Positions 42,444-51,800 of a stretch of 64,000 nucleotides of DNA are shown here, one piece after another. Positions within the stretch are counted from its first letter, which is position 1. Every line of letters begins with the position of its first letter. The DNA comes from Clostridia bacterium (GTDB taxonomy: Bacteria > Bacillota > Clostridia > Christensenellales > Borkfalkiaceae), in contig JAGATP010000003.1 in the NCBI GenBank assembly GCA_017621155.1, positions 1 to 64,000 on the forward strand, given 5' to 3'. The position numbers and the translations under genes are program-made. The notes beneath the pieces were generated by a model. That model made no database searches. It was not told the origin of the DNA and saw nothing but the letters and a program-made list of their open reading frames with translations.

Positions 42444-42472
42444 TTGCGCGGAAGCGAATTTTATGATAGAAT
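42444..42472 (+). promoter_or_regulatory. Promoter of the adenine deaminase operon
   Basis: TTGCGC, 17 bases, TAGAAT with TGA extension. The leader is about 40 bases, too short for a purine riboswitch. Confidence 0.6.
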
Positions 42473-42518
42473 GTTAGAAAAACAATGTGCTCATCGGGGC
42501 AATTACAGAGGGTGAATT

Positions 42519-44231
42519 ATGCAGAATTATATTAATGCAGCATTGAAAAAACGTAAGGCGGATCTCGTCTTAAAGGGCGGCTCTTTCGTGAATACCTTTA
42601 CGCAGGAAATCGTAAAGGCTGACATCGCCATCGTCGGCGGCAAAATTGTCGGATTCGGTGAAGGATACGAAGGAGAGCAAGAGATCGATATTACGGGAAA
42701 GATCGTAACGCCCGGACTCATCGACGGACATGTTCACATTGAAAGCTCTCAGCTTTCTCCCGAAGAGTTTGCCGCTCTTATCGTTCCGAGAGGAACGACG
42801 ACCATCATCGCCGATCCTCACGAGATGACCAACGTCTGCGGAATGGCAGGTGCGGAATATATCGCGCGCGCCTCCGAAAACGTGCCGTTGGAGGTTAAGG
42901 TGATGCTTCCTTCCTGCGTTCCCTCGACGCCCTTTGAAACGAGCGGGGCGATTTTGACGGGTAAGGACACGCGGGAGAACATCGGCAATTCCTATGTTCA
43001 CGGTCTCGGTGAATTTATGAACTATCCCGGCGTCATTTCCTGTGTGCCGGACGTGCTCGAAAAGATCGAGGCGGCGCACGAGATCGGCAAGGTGATCGAC
43101 GGACATGCGCCTACCCTTTCGGGTGACGGGTTGAACGCCTACCTCTCGGCGGGAATATCCACCGATCACGAGTGCATTACGACCGAAGAGATCGAGGAAA
43201 AGATCGGAAAGGGACTTTATTGCCATCTGCGCCACGGTTCTTCGACCCGCAACCTCGTCACCAATTCGAAGGCGGTCAACGAAAAGAATCTCAGAAGATT
43301 CCTCCTCTGCACGGACGATCGGCACGCCGCCGACCTTAAGCGCAAGGGGCATCTCGACGACGCGCTCAGAAATCTCGTCCGCTCCGGCTTCAATCCGATC
43401 TGGGCGGTCATCATCGCGACTCTCAACAATGCGGAATGCTACGGATTGCGCTGGAAGGGCGCGATCGCTCCCTATTACGACGCCGATCTCGTCGTCTTCG
43501 ACAATTTGACAGATTTTAACGCCGAAATCGTCGTGAAAGACGGAAAAATCGTCGCCAAGGAGGGCAAACCTCTCTTCGACACTTCAAAGCGTTATTTGCC
43601 CGAAAAAGTGCTCAATACCGTTCATTTGAATCCCGTCAAGGCGGAGGATTTCGTCCTTTCCCTGAAGGGGAAAAAGGCGCACGTCATCCAGATCGTTCCC
43701 GATAACGTCGCGACGCTCGACGTCGTTCGGGAAGTGGAGAGCAAGGACGGCGACGTCGTCGTCAAGGGCACGAATCTCTTGAAGCTTGCCGTCGTGGAAC
43801 GCCATCACTATACGGGCAACATCGGAAAGGGACTTTTGGAAGGATACGGCTTCCATGGCGGCGCGATCGGCGTTTCCATCGCGCACGATTCGCACAACAT
43901 CATCCTCCTCGGCGACAACAACGAGGATATGGCGGCAGCGGCAAACCACTTGAGAGAAATCGGCGGCGGCATGGTGATTGCGCACGACGGCGTTTGCGAT
44001 TCCGTGACGCTCGACATTGCGGGCTTGATGAGCTCCAAGACGGAGGACGTGTTGGAAGCCGAATCTTACGCCTTGATCGAAAAAGCTTACGAAATGGGCG
44101 TGGACAGGAGATTCGAAGCGTTCATGAGCTTGATTTTCCTCTCGCTCGCGGTGATTCCCGATCTGAAGCTGACCGATCAAGGGCTCTTCGACGTCAATCA
44201 ATTCCGCCTCATCGACATCAATGCGGATTGA
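42519..44231 (+). CDS. ade: Adenine deaminase
   Basis: 570-residue amidohydrolase converting adenine to hypoxanthine and ammonia. Metal-site motifs are LIDGHVHIESSQLSP (about 70-84), ADPHEMTNVCG, GHAPTLSGDGLNAYLSAG and TDHEC. Length and the C-terminal segment with GGGMVIAHDG match bacterial Ade. Purine salvage fits the nucleoside-type ABC importer at the start of the window, though they are far apart. It overlaps the GNAT gene by 11 bases and is first in an operon of small enzymes. Confidence 0.96.
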   Translation: MQNYINAALKKRKADLVLKGGSFVNTFTQEIVKADIAIVGGKIVGFGEGYEGEQEIDITGKIVTPGLIDGHVHIESSQLSPEEFAALIVPRGTTTIIADPHEMTNVCGMAGAEYIARASENVPLEVKVMLPSCVPSTPFETSGAILTGKDTRENIGNSYVHGLGEFMNYPGVISCVPDVLEKIEAAHEIGKVIDGHAPTLSGDGLNAYLSAGISTDHECITTEEIEEKIGKGLYCHLRHGSSTRNLVTNSKAVNEKNLRRFLLCTDDRHAADLKRKGHLDDALRNLVRSGFNPIWAVIIATLNNAECYGLRWKGAIAPYYDADLVVFDNLTDFNAEIVVKDGKIVAKEGKPLFDTSKRYLPEKVLNTVHLNPVKAEDFVLSLKGKKAHVIQIVPDNVATLDVVREVESKDGDVVVKGTNLLKLAVVERHHYTGNIGKGLLEGYGFHGGAIGVSIAHDSHNIILLGDNNEDMAAAANHLREIGGGMVIAHDGVCDSVTLDIAGLMSSKTEDVLEAESYALIEKAYEMGVDRRFEAFMSLIFLSLAVIPDLKLTDQGLFDVNQFRLIDINAD

Positions 44232-44724
44232 TTTTTGCAAGGGAACGGAAGCGGACGTAAAAGCAATCGGCGGGCTTTACCGCGAGGCGATCACCTTCAT
44301 GGCGGCTAACGGGCTCGACCAATGGCAGACGGGCTATCCGAACGAAGAAGACGCCCTTTCGGACGTAAAAAACGGCTTTTCCCGCATTCTAAAGGAGGAT
44401 GGAAAGGCCATCGCGACCTGTGCAATTCTCCCGTACGAACCCGATTACGAGCGCATCGACGGGGCGTGGAAGGGGACTTCCTATCTTGCCATTCATCGCG
44501 TTGCCGTTTTAAGCGCATGCAAGGGCAAGGGCTATGCGGGAAGGCTGTTTTCCGAGGCGGAAAAAGAGGGAAGGGCACAGGGCGTGTCCGCCCTTCGCGT
44601 CGATACGCACAAGGACAACAAACCAATGCGATCCGCTCTCGAAAAGAGTGGATTTCGCTATCGCGGAATTATCTATTTGCAATGGGACGGAGCCCCCAGA
44701 GTGGCTTATGAAAAACGGTTATGA
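44221..44724 (+). CDS. GNAT family N-acetyltransferase
   Basis: 167-residue acetyl-CoA-dependent acetyltransferase of unknown substrate. The acetyl-CoA loop is ACKGKGYAGRLFSEAEKEG (about 98-116), after the beta-4 strand YLAIHRVAVL. The C-terminal LEKSGFRYRGIIYL is typical. The start overlaps ade and the stop overlaps rdgB (ATGA), so it is translated in a coupled series with purine and house-cleaning genes. Confidence 0.88.
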   Translation: MRIDFCKGTEADVKAIGGLYREAITFMAANGLDQWQTGYPNEEDALSDVKNGFSRILKEDGKAIATCAILPYEPDYERIDGAWKGTSYLAIHRVAVLSACKGKGYAGRLFSEAEKEGRAQGVSALRVDTHKDNKPMRSALEKSGFRYRGIIYLQWDGAPRVAYEKRL

Positions 44725-45293
44725 AAGTAGTTGCGGCAACGGGTAATCTGAACAAAATCAGGGAATTTAAGGAGATTTTAACGGGATTTACCATCCTTTC
44801 GCAGAAGGAAGCGGGGTTTAACGGCGACGTGGAGGAGACGGGAACGACCTTTCTCGAAAACGCCATTTTAAAGGCGAAGGCGGTTGCCGACTGTCTGCAC
44901 GTTCCCGCGCTCGCCGACGACAGCGGAATCTGCTGCGACGCCCTCGGAGGCGCACCGGGAATTTATTCCGCAAGGTATTCGGGCGGGCATGGCAACGATG
45001 AGGAGAACAATCTTCTTCTCGTCAAAAACTTGCACGGGAAAGATCATTCCGCCTATTATTACTGCGCCGTCGCGCTCGTCTTTCCGGACGGCAGGGTTTT
45101 ATCGGGAGAGGGGAGAACGGACGGCTACGTCATGGAAGAGCCGATCGGCACGAACGGCTTTGGCTACGATCCCTATTTTTTCTCGACAGAACTCAAAAAG
45201 CCCTTCGGCTTGGCAACCCCCGAAGAGAAAAATTCCGTTTCTCATCGGTATCGGGCATTAAAAGAACTTTTTTCCAAATGGGAGGAACTATGA
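44721..45293 (+). CDS. rdgB: XTP/dITP diphosphatase (RdgB/HAM1)
   Basis: 190-residue nucleotide house-cleaning enzyme that hydrolyses ITP, dITP and XTP to monophosphates. Signatures: VVAATGNLNKIREFKEIL at the N-terminus, ALADDSGICCDALGG, GTNGFGYDPYFF and SHRYRALKEL. This fits a purine-deamination operon, because deaminated purines arise from adenine and hypoxanthine metabolism. ATGA overlaps on both sides couple it to the GNAT and phosphoesterase genes. Confidence 0.95.
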   Translation: MKVVAATGNLNKIREFKEILTGFTILSQKEAGFNGDVEETGTTFLENAILKAKAVADCLHVPALADDSGICCDALGGAPGIYSARYSGGHGNDEENNLLLVKNLHGKDHSAYYYCAVALVFPDGRVLSGEGRTDGYVMEEPIGTNGFGYDPYFFSTELKKPFGLATPEEKNSVSHRYRALKELFSKWEEL

Positions 45294-45760
45294 CAACCCT
45301 CGTCGTTTTATCGGACACGCACGGCAATCATGAGGCAATTGACAAGCTTTCGCAAATTTTTGAAGAGAGCGATTATATCATTCATCTCGGGGACGTCTCT
45401 TCGGACATGAGAGGCGTCGCTTCCCGTTATCCCCAAAAGACGTATCGCGTCATCGGCAATTGCGATTTCAGCTACGAAAAGGACGAAATGACCCTGGAAG
45501 TGGAAGGACATCGCATCTTTTTCTGTCACGGACACAAATACGGCGTGAAATCCGATCTGAAAAAGCTGGTATCCCGCGCAAAGGAATTGGGTTGCGATAT
45601 TGCGCTGTACGGACATACGCACGAAAAAAAGATCGAGGAGATCGACGGCGTGCTCACGATTAATCCCGGTTGTCTTACGAGATATACCCTTCAAAAGAGT
45701 TATTGCTATCTCTGCATTCACAAGGATAAGGTCGTTCCGACGCTTGTCGATCTTGCATAA
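45290..45760 (+). CDS. YfcE/MJ0936-type metallophosphoesterase
   Basis: 156-residue calcineurin-like phosphodiesterase. All metal motifs are visible: LSDTHGN (about 7-13), HLGDVSSD, GNCD, FCHGHKYG and YGHTHEK. Substrate is unknown; the family cleaves phosphodiester model substrates. The ATG at 45290, with GGGAGGAA before it, overlaps the rdgB stop; an in-frame upstream ATG at 45278 is not needed. The rdgB-yfcE order is common in Firmicutes. Confidence 0.92.
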   Translation: MTTLVVLSDTHGNHEAIDKLSQIFEESDYIIHLGDVSSDMRGVASRYPQKTYRVIGNCDFSYEKDEMTLEVEGHRIFFCHGHKYGVKSDLKKLVSRAKELGCDIALYGHTHEKKIEEIDGVLTINPGCLTRYTLQKSYCYLCIHKDKVVPTLVDLA

Positions 45761-45784
45761 GCGAAAGAGCAAAGGGGAATTATC

Positions 45785-46306
45785 ATGAACTTTATGGAAA
45801 TTGCAAAAAACAGGCAATCCTGTCGGCGCTACCGGGAAAACCGACCGGTGGAGCAGGAGAAAATAGAGGCCATTTTAGAGGCGGCACGGCTTGCGCCTTC
45901 CGCCTGCAACGGTCAGCCGTATCACTTGACGGTTTGCATGGGAGAATCCGCAAAGGCGATTGCCAAAGCGACGCAGGGGAAGGGAATGAATGCCTTTACC
46001 TCTGCCGTCCCCGTTTTCATCGTGATTGCGGAAGACGATTACGTCAAACGCGCAGAGCTCGGCGCAAAGGTGATGGGGATTGACTATCGCTCTATCGACA
46101 TCGGAATCTGCGCCGCCTACATCACAGCCGAAGCGACGGCGCAAGGGTTGGGCAGCTGCATCATCGGCTGGATGGACAATGGGGAAATTCAGCGCGTTTG
46201 CGCGTGGAATCACCCTGCCCGCCTCGTCATCTGCATCGGGTACGCCGATGACGATCTGCGCCCGAAAAAGCGCAAGTCGGCAGACGAGCTGATTACCCGA
46301 CTTTAA
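45785..46306 (+). CDS. Nitroreductase family FMN protein
   Basis: 173-residue NfsB/Nox-like flavoprotein. The N-terminus FMEIAKNRQSCRRYRENRPV and APSACNGQPYHL supply the FMN phosphate and ring contacts, and GLGSCIIGWMD follows. The small size is typical of the short nitroreductases of Clostridia that use NAD(P)H to reduce quinones or nitro compounds. The physiological electron acceptor is unknown. AGGGGAA serves as ribosome site. Confidence 0.9.
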   Translation: MNFMEIAKNRQSCRRYRENRPVEQEKIEAILEAARLAPSACNGQPYHLTVCMGESAKAIAKATQGKGMNAFTSAVPVFIVIAEDDYVKRAELGAKVMGIDYRSIDIGICAAYITAEATAQGLGSCIIGWMDNGEIQRVCAWNHPARLVICIGYADDDLRPKKRKSADELITRL

Positions 46307-46336
46307 GCCTAGTTATTTTACGTTTGGAGAAAGAGG

Positions 46337-47605
46337 ATGGATCAACAGCGCATAAACTCGTATATCGATTTATTGAAGCGGGAACTCATCCCTGCAATGG
46401 GGTGTACGGAGCCAATCGCCCTTGCCTATGCGTCGGCGCTTGCCGCCTGCGCCCTGGGAGAGACCCCTGAAAGCGTGGAAGTTTTCGTCAGCTATAACAT
46501 CATCAAGAACGTCAAAAGCGTCGTCGTCCCCAGTACGGGCGGAGCAAAGGGCATCGAATCCGCAGTCGTCGCGGGCATCGTGTCCGCTCGTCCCGATCGC
46601 AAGCTTCAGGTGCTCTCTGTGTTGACGGAAGTGGATTTGCCGAAAATTCACGCCCTTTTGGCAGAGAATATCGTGAAAATTACGCCCGTCGAAGGGATAT
46701 TCGAAATTGGCATTCGCATGAACGGAAAGGGGCATACGGCTTATGCGCATATTTCCGAGTTTCATACCAACGTCGTAAAGCTCGAAAGGGACGGCGTTTC
46801 CCTTCCGTTAAAGAGTACTTCCTGCACGCCGCGTCAAGAGAAAAAGGATGAATTTTTGACTTCGATTACGGTAAGGGAAATCTTAGAATTTGCGGACAAC
46901 GTCGATCTCTCCCTCGTTGCTCCTATTCTCGATCGGCAAATTGAATGCAATATGGCAATCGCGGAAGAGGGAATCCGTGGAGACTTTGGCGCGAACGTCG
47001 GCAAGACGATTTTGTCCGTCTATGGGAATGACGTCAAAATCAAGGCAAAGGCTTACGCGGCGGCAGGTTCGGATGCACGCATGAACGGCTGCGAACTCCC
47101 CGTCATTATCAACAGCGGAAGCGGCAATCAGGGCATTACCGCAAGCGTTCCCGTCATCGTCTATGCGCGGGAGTGTGGGCTTTCCAAGGAAAAGCTTTAT
47201 CGCGCACTCCTCGTTTCCAATTTGTGCACCCTCCATTTAAAGGCGGGAATCGGGAGGCTCTCCGCTTATTGCGGTGCGGTCAGCGCGGGCTGCGCCTCGG
47301 GAGCGGGCATTGCCTATTTGCTCGGAGGCGGATTTTTAGAGGTGGCGCATACGTTGGTCAACGCGCTCGCCATCGCTTCGGGGATTGTCTGCGACGGCGC
47401 AAAGGCGTCCTGTGCGGGAAAAATCGCGGCTGCCGTCGATGCGGGACTTTTGGGCTACTTTATGATTTTAAAAGGCAATCAGTTTTACGGCGGGGACGGC
47501 ATCGTCAAAAAGGGCGTTGAAAACACGATCGATACGGTTGGAAAGCTCGCCCGTTTGGGTATGTCCGAAACGGATAAGGAGATTATTCGCCTGATGTTGG
47601 GTTGA
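46337..47605 (+). CDS. L-cysteine desulfidase family protein (UPF0597)
   Basis: 422-residue protein of the CdsB/YhaM/CyuA family, related to the serine dehydratase alpha chain, expected to break cysteine into pyruvate, ammonia and sulfide using a labile 4Fe-4S cluster. Candidate cluster Cys are in AMGCTEPIALA, SNLCTLHLKAGIGRL and YCGAVSAGCASGAG. The N-terminal SVVVPSTGGAKGIESA is a family hallmark. It is the last gene before a terminator whose loop holds the next promoter. Confidence 0.92.
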   Translation: MDQQRINSYIDLLKRELIPAMGCTEPIALAYASALAACALGETPESVEVFVSYNIIKNVKSVVVPSTGGAKGIESAVVAGIVSARPDRKLQVLSVLTEVDLPKIHALLAENIVKITPVEGIFEIGIRMNGKGHTAYAHISEFHTNVVKLERDGVSLPLKSTSCTPRQEKKDEFLTSITVREILEFADNVDLSLVAPILDRQIECNMAIAEEGIRGDFGANVGKTILSVYGNDVKIKAKAYAAAGSDARMNGCELPVIINSGSGNQGITASVPVIVYARECGLSKEKLYRALLVSNLCTLHLKAGIGRLSAYCGAVSAGCASGAGIAYLLGGGFLEVAHTLVNALAIASGIVCDGAKASCAGKIAAAVDAGLLGYFMILKGNQFYGGDGIVKKGVENTIDTVGKLARLGMSETDKEIIRLMLG

Positions 47606-47654
47606 CCGAAGCTCCAAATTCAAAATACTCCCGTTAAAATAAAAAAATGATATA

Positions 47655-47682
47655 AAGTCTCTTGACAAAAGAGGCTTTTTTT
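47655..47682 (+). terminator. Terminator with the next promoter's -35 in its loop
   Basis: AAGTCTCTT (47655-47663) pairs with AAGAGGCTT (47669-47677), with one G-U, loop GACAA, then T7. Confidence 0.8.
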
Positions 47683-47690
47683 GCTATAAT
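47662..47690 (+). promoter_or_regulatory. Consensus promoter of the DUF2974 gene, leaderless
   Basis: TTGACA, 17 bases, TATAAT with TGC extension. The ATG begins 6 bases after the -10, where transcription should start. Confidence 0.88.
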
Positions 47691-47696
47691 AAAAGC

Positions 47697-48782
47697 ATGG
47701 CAAATCTTTATGATTATCTTGAGGAATACGGCGGGGAAGCGTTTGCTTCCTTTCCTCCCAATGAAATCGACAATTTGATTTTTTCACAGCTTTCGTATCT
47801 TTCCTTTTCCGGCATTGTGCCCAAAGACAGGGATCTGTCTCTCCTGCGTGCGAAAAAGACCTTTTTTGCGAAGAATCCAAACCTTTCTTCCTTGGGACTG
47901 GTGCTTCCTAAGCAGATCATTCAGTTGCTGCGCGTCATTACGGACTATCCCCGCTATAAAAAGGTACGCATCTCTCACGTCGTCGAATTGACTTCTAATG
48001 AACTCCAATTTGCCGCTTGCCTGTTTACCCTTCCGACGGGAGATCGGTTCGTTGCCTATCGCGGAACGGACGATCAGGTTGTCGGCTGGAAGGAAGACTT
48101 TATGCTCTGTTACGAGCGGGAAATTCCCGCTCAGAAAGAGGCGGTGGAATATCTGAAAAACGTGATTCGCACAACGGAGGGAAAGCTGTACATCTGCGGG
48201 CACAGCAAGGGCGGCAATCTTGCCGTTTATGCGGCGGTCAAGTGCCGAAAGCTCTTCCGCGGAAGGCTTGCAGCCGTGTACAACGACGACGGCCCCGGAT
48301 TTATCGACGCCTTTTACAATTCCGATTCCTATCGTGCCATTAAAGGAAGAGTTCATGCCTTCATTCCGAAATCTTCCATCATCGGCATGCTTTTGGAGCA
48401 CTCCGAAGATTATACCGTCGTGGAGAGCAAGGCGGTCGGTATTTTTCAACACGACGCTTTTTCCTGGCAGGTAGAGGGAGATCACTTCAAGGTCGTCGAC
48501 GATCGGACGAGGACGAGCTACTTTATGGACGAATCGGTCAAGGGCATGATTGGTCGGCTCACCCTTGCGCAGAGAAAAAAATTTGTCGATGCGTTTTTCA
48601 AGATTTTGGAGCTTTGCGACGTGGAACACTGCATCGATATTCCCAAAAATCTCGGAAAAATCATTCAACAGACCATTAACCTGGACGACGAACTCAAAGA
48701 AACCCTTCTTTTGGTCGTCAAAGCGCTGTTTGCAAGCGGCAGAGAGGTATTTTTCAACATGATCAAAGCGCCTTCCTCTTAA
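47697..48782 (+). CDS. DUF2974 (Mbeg1-like) lipase-fold protein
   Basis: 361-residue alpha/beta hydrolase of the DUF2974 family. The family start MANLYDYLEEYG confirms the ATG. The nucleophile elbow is ICGHSKGGNLAVYAA (Ser near 169), followed by DDGPGF (likely acid). No signal peptide is visible, so it is cytoplasmic; the substrate is unknown. The TATAAT ends at 47690, so the mRNA most likely begins at or next to the start codon and carries no ribosome-binding site. Confidence 0.88.
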   Translation: MANLYDYLEEYGGEAFASFPPNEIDNLIFSQLSYLSFSGIVPKDRDLSLLRAKKTFFAKNPNLSSLGLVLPKQIIQLLRVITDYPRYKKVRISHVVELTSNELQFAACLFTLPTGDRFVAYRGTDDQVVGWKEDFMLCYEREIPAQKEAVEYLKNVIRTTEGKLYICGHSKGGNLAVYAAVKCRKLFRGRLAAVYNDDGPGFIDAFYNSDSYRAIKGRVHAFIPKSSIIGMLLEHSEDYTVVESKAVGIFQHDAFSWQVEGDHFKVVDDRTRTSYFMDESVKGMIGRLTLAQRKKFVDAFFKILELCDVEHCIDIPKNLGKIIQQTINLDDELKETLLLVVKALFASGREVFFNMIKAPSS

Positions 48783-48807
48783 GGGGGCGTTTTTTGTCGG
48801 AAGGCGC
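48768..48807 (+). terminator. Nested hairpins after the DUF2974 gene
   Basis: An outer stem GCGCCTTCC/GGAAGGCGC (48768-48776 with 48799-48807) encloses GGGGGCG plus T6, which can alternatively pair with CGCC of the left arm. The shorter fold resembles a weak terminator. Confidence 0.5.
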
Positions 48808-48844
48808 ATTTGTCATATTTTTCAATGACAATATTTGTATTTTC

Positions 48845-48873
48845 CTTGACTTTTCACGGACGAGTTAGTATAA
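48845..48873 (+). promoter_or_regulatory. Promoter of the giant lipoprotein gene
   Basis: TTGACT, 17 bases, TATAAT, without TG extension. The leader is about 20 bases, with AGAGGAG before the ATG. Confidence 0.8.
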
Positions 48874-48898
48874 TGAAAGGGAAAGAGGAGCATAGACT

Positions 48899-51800
48899 AT
48901 GAATCAACGAAAGAAATTGATCGCAACGGCACTCGGATTGCTTTTCGGAAGCAGTCTGTTTCTCGTCGCGTGCCAGGAAGAGGAGAAACCGACCATTCTT
49001 CCTCCCGTCGTCGAGGATAACCCTTCTTATTGCGTCACCTACGACTTACCTACGGACGGCTCGAAGCCTACCGATCACACGGGCTTGGAAAATATCGGAT
49101 ATATGGCGGGACAACTTGCCAAGGCGGAAAATTATCACGTCGAAATTTCCAGCGACGTTACGGCAAACATCGTTATCAGCTACGTTCAGCACGTCGAAAC
49201 GGTAAAGGATTATCAAGGCGGCGTCATGGTTGCACAGGACATCGCCACGAGCGCCTTTGTCAATACGGCGTCGCAGGCTTGCTTTATGGACGATTACGTC
49301 TATATGCGAAAGCCCGTTTCGGATAAGGTTTCCGATTGGGACGGCGTCAATACGGCGTGGCAGGAGGGGAAGCCTTCGAAGTATACGCTCGAGCAGTACC
49401 TTCCCCTGTACGGACTTCCTTCTACGACCTTTTCCAGCTATGTCATCAACGAGGAGACCTTACTGACTTCCTCGGAAGTGACCGATCTTGGGAACGGGCT
49501 TTATTCTCAAACTTACACCTTCCATCCCGAAAAGTCGTCCGCTTACTATCGTTCCCGCATGAAGACGATGGGCGGCCTTGCCGATTATCCGGAGATGCAA
49601 TCGATCACCGCAACTTACGTGTTCGACGGGAATTGGCGGGTGCAATCGTCGCACTACGAGGAATATTACGGGTTTAAGCTCAATTCCCTCATCAAGACCG
49701 ATCGATGCAGTGCGGTCACGGACAGTACATATTCTTACGGAACGGCGGATATTTCCGACTATACGGATTTTTACGGCAAGTACCGCGATATTCCCGCAGA
49801 GCCCCCGAAGGAGGATAAGACGCTGACTGCGGGCGATTGTCTCATGGAAGCGTTTTCTCCCGTATTGGCGGGAGAGGCGACTTATAACGTCGAGGCGCAG
49901 CTTCGGGACAAAACGCTGAAGGGTAAGCTCTCGTTGGATCTCGAGGAGTCCTGCTTTGTCCTCGCGATCGGGGATCTGACCCTCGGCTATAACGGAAGCA
50001 ACGTCCTTCTGTCCTATCGCGATTTAAACGGAAGGATTCCGCTCGCGACGCTGCTTGCCTATCTTTCTCCCAAATTCGGCGAAGGAGACGTCGATCTGAA
50101 CGATTTCGACACCGACGCCATCTTGGACAGCTTTGCCGAAGGGGACTTTTTGGACTATCCCGACAGCGCAACGCTCGAAACGAGCCTCAAGATCGAGGAA
50201 GAGAGCATTCCGCTCTTCTTCACCTTTGCAAAGGACGGCGAGGAGATTTCCCTCGATTCGCTCAAGGCGACCATTTTCCTCGAGGGAGAGCCCATTCTCC
50301 TTACCCTGACGGAAGGCGAGGGTGCGCCCGATATGCCGAGGGGGACTGCCGACTTATCGGCATACCTCGATTTGATCTTCGACTTTGTCAATACCGACGT
50401 CTACGGCTTTGACGTCTCTTATGCAGACGACGCGATCGAGCTGAACGCCGCATTGTCCTATGCTCCCAAGGATGGACTTTCGGGCAATGCGTCTCTCAAA
50501 TACGGAGAGCTTTCCTTGACGACTGATCTTGCGCTCGTCGATGAAATCGTCTATCTCGACCTTCACTCCATCAATGAGGAAGCCCTTTCTCTGAAAGTGA
50601 GCTGTGCGCTTGAAGCGCTTCCGCTGACTATTCCCGCGCTCTTTGACGAGATCAGCGATGAAAGCTATGCCATAGCGGATATTCTCTATGAAGTGTTGTC
50701 TCTCGATTACGGTGAGGTCATTCAGTCCCTGCAAGCCAACCGAAACATTCTCAATATGACGGTAAACGCAGATCTTCTGCTCCCGCTTTTGGGCGTTGAA
50801 GAGGAGCTCGGCGACGTAGAGCTCGTCGCGACCAAGGACCACCTTTCCGCATCCGTTGCGGGCGTCAACCTCGTCGTGCGCCCGAAGGGAAGCTATCTTC
50901 CCCCCAAAGGCGCTTATGAAGACATTTCGCCCATCGCTTCGGCGCTTCCAGAAATTCTCTCCTTTGTCGCGAGCGAAAATTACTATGCTTTCTTGAACGG
51001 AACGCTTTCCTATCACGGAAAGAACTATCCCGTCAAGGGCGAGGCAAAGCTCCAAAAAATCGATGAGGTTTGGAACTACATCTTCACTCTCTCCGTCAAC
51101 GGGATTCGGGTCGATCTCCTTTCGGACGGCAGAGAAGTGACCCTGATTTTGCCCAATCTGAATATGGAGGTTAAGGCAAAGCCCGACGAAGCCAAGAAGC
51201 TGTTTACCGATCTTTCCGGCAGAATTTCCATAGGGGACGGCGGCGAAATCGAAACGGCGATCGCGCTCGCTCCCATTTTGGAGAGCTTCAAAATGCTTCC
51301 TGCGGAGGAAAGTCTCTTCTCCTTTGAACTCAATCTGTCTTCCTTGCTCGACGGACTTTCCGTGCGTGCCAAGGTGAAGGATGATTCCGCGCACATCGCG
51401 CTTTCTACCCTTACCTTAAACGATGCTCGCCTTTCCGGATTAAATGTGACCCTCTCTTCCGGTGCGGATCACTACGTTCGCTATAAGGAAGCGTACTCCG
51501 TCCTTTACAGCGGAGACGTCTACTCGATTGCGGACTTCCTCGATTCTGACGCCTATCGCATTCAGGCGGGAAACGACCCGCTTTCCGTCGACGCGATTGT
51601 CTGCTTGAACGGAACTGTTTGGGGAGACGTTCGTATCTTCGGAAAAACGCTGTCCTTTGCTTACTTGCAGGATACCATCTATTTGTCGATGGGAGAGTAT
51701 AAGGTCAAATGCACCGTCGCCGCCATCCGTGACGCAGTTGAGAAACTGCTCGGCGAAAACGGCATTCCCGATCTTTCCGTCTCCATGCAGGTTTCCGACC

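Noticed and set aside
42473-42518. Purine riboswitch before adenine deaminase
   Set aside because: The leader is about 40 bases and lacks the conserved three-way-junction sequences.
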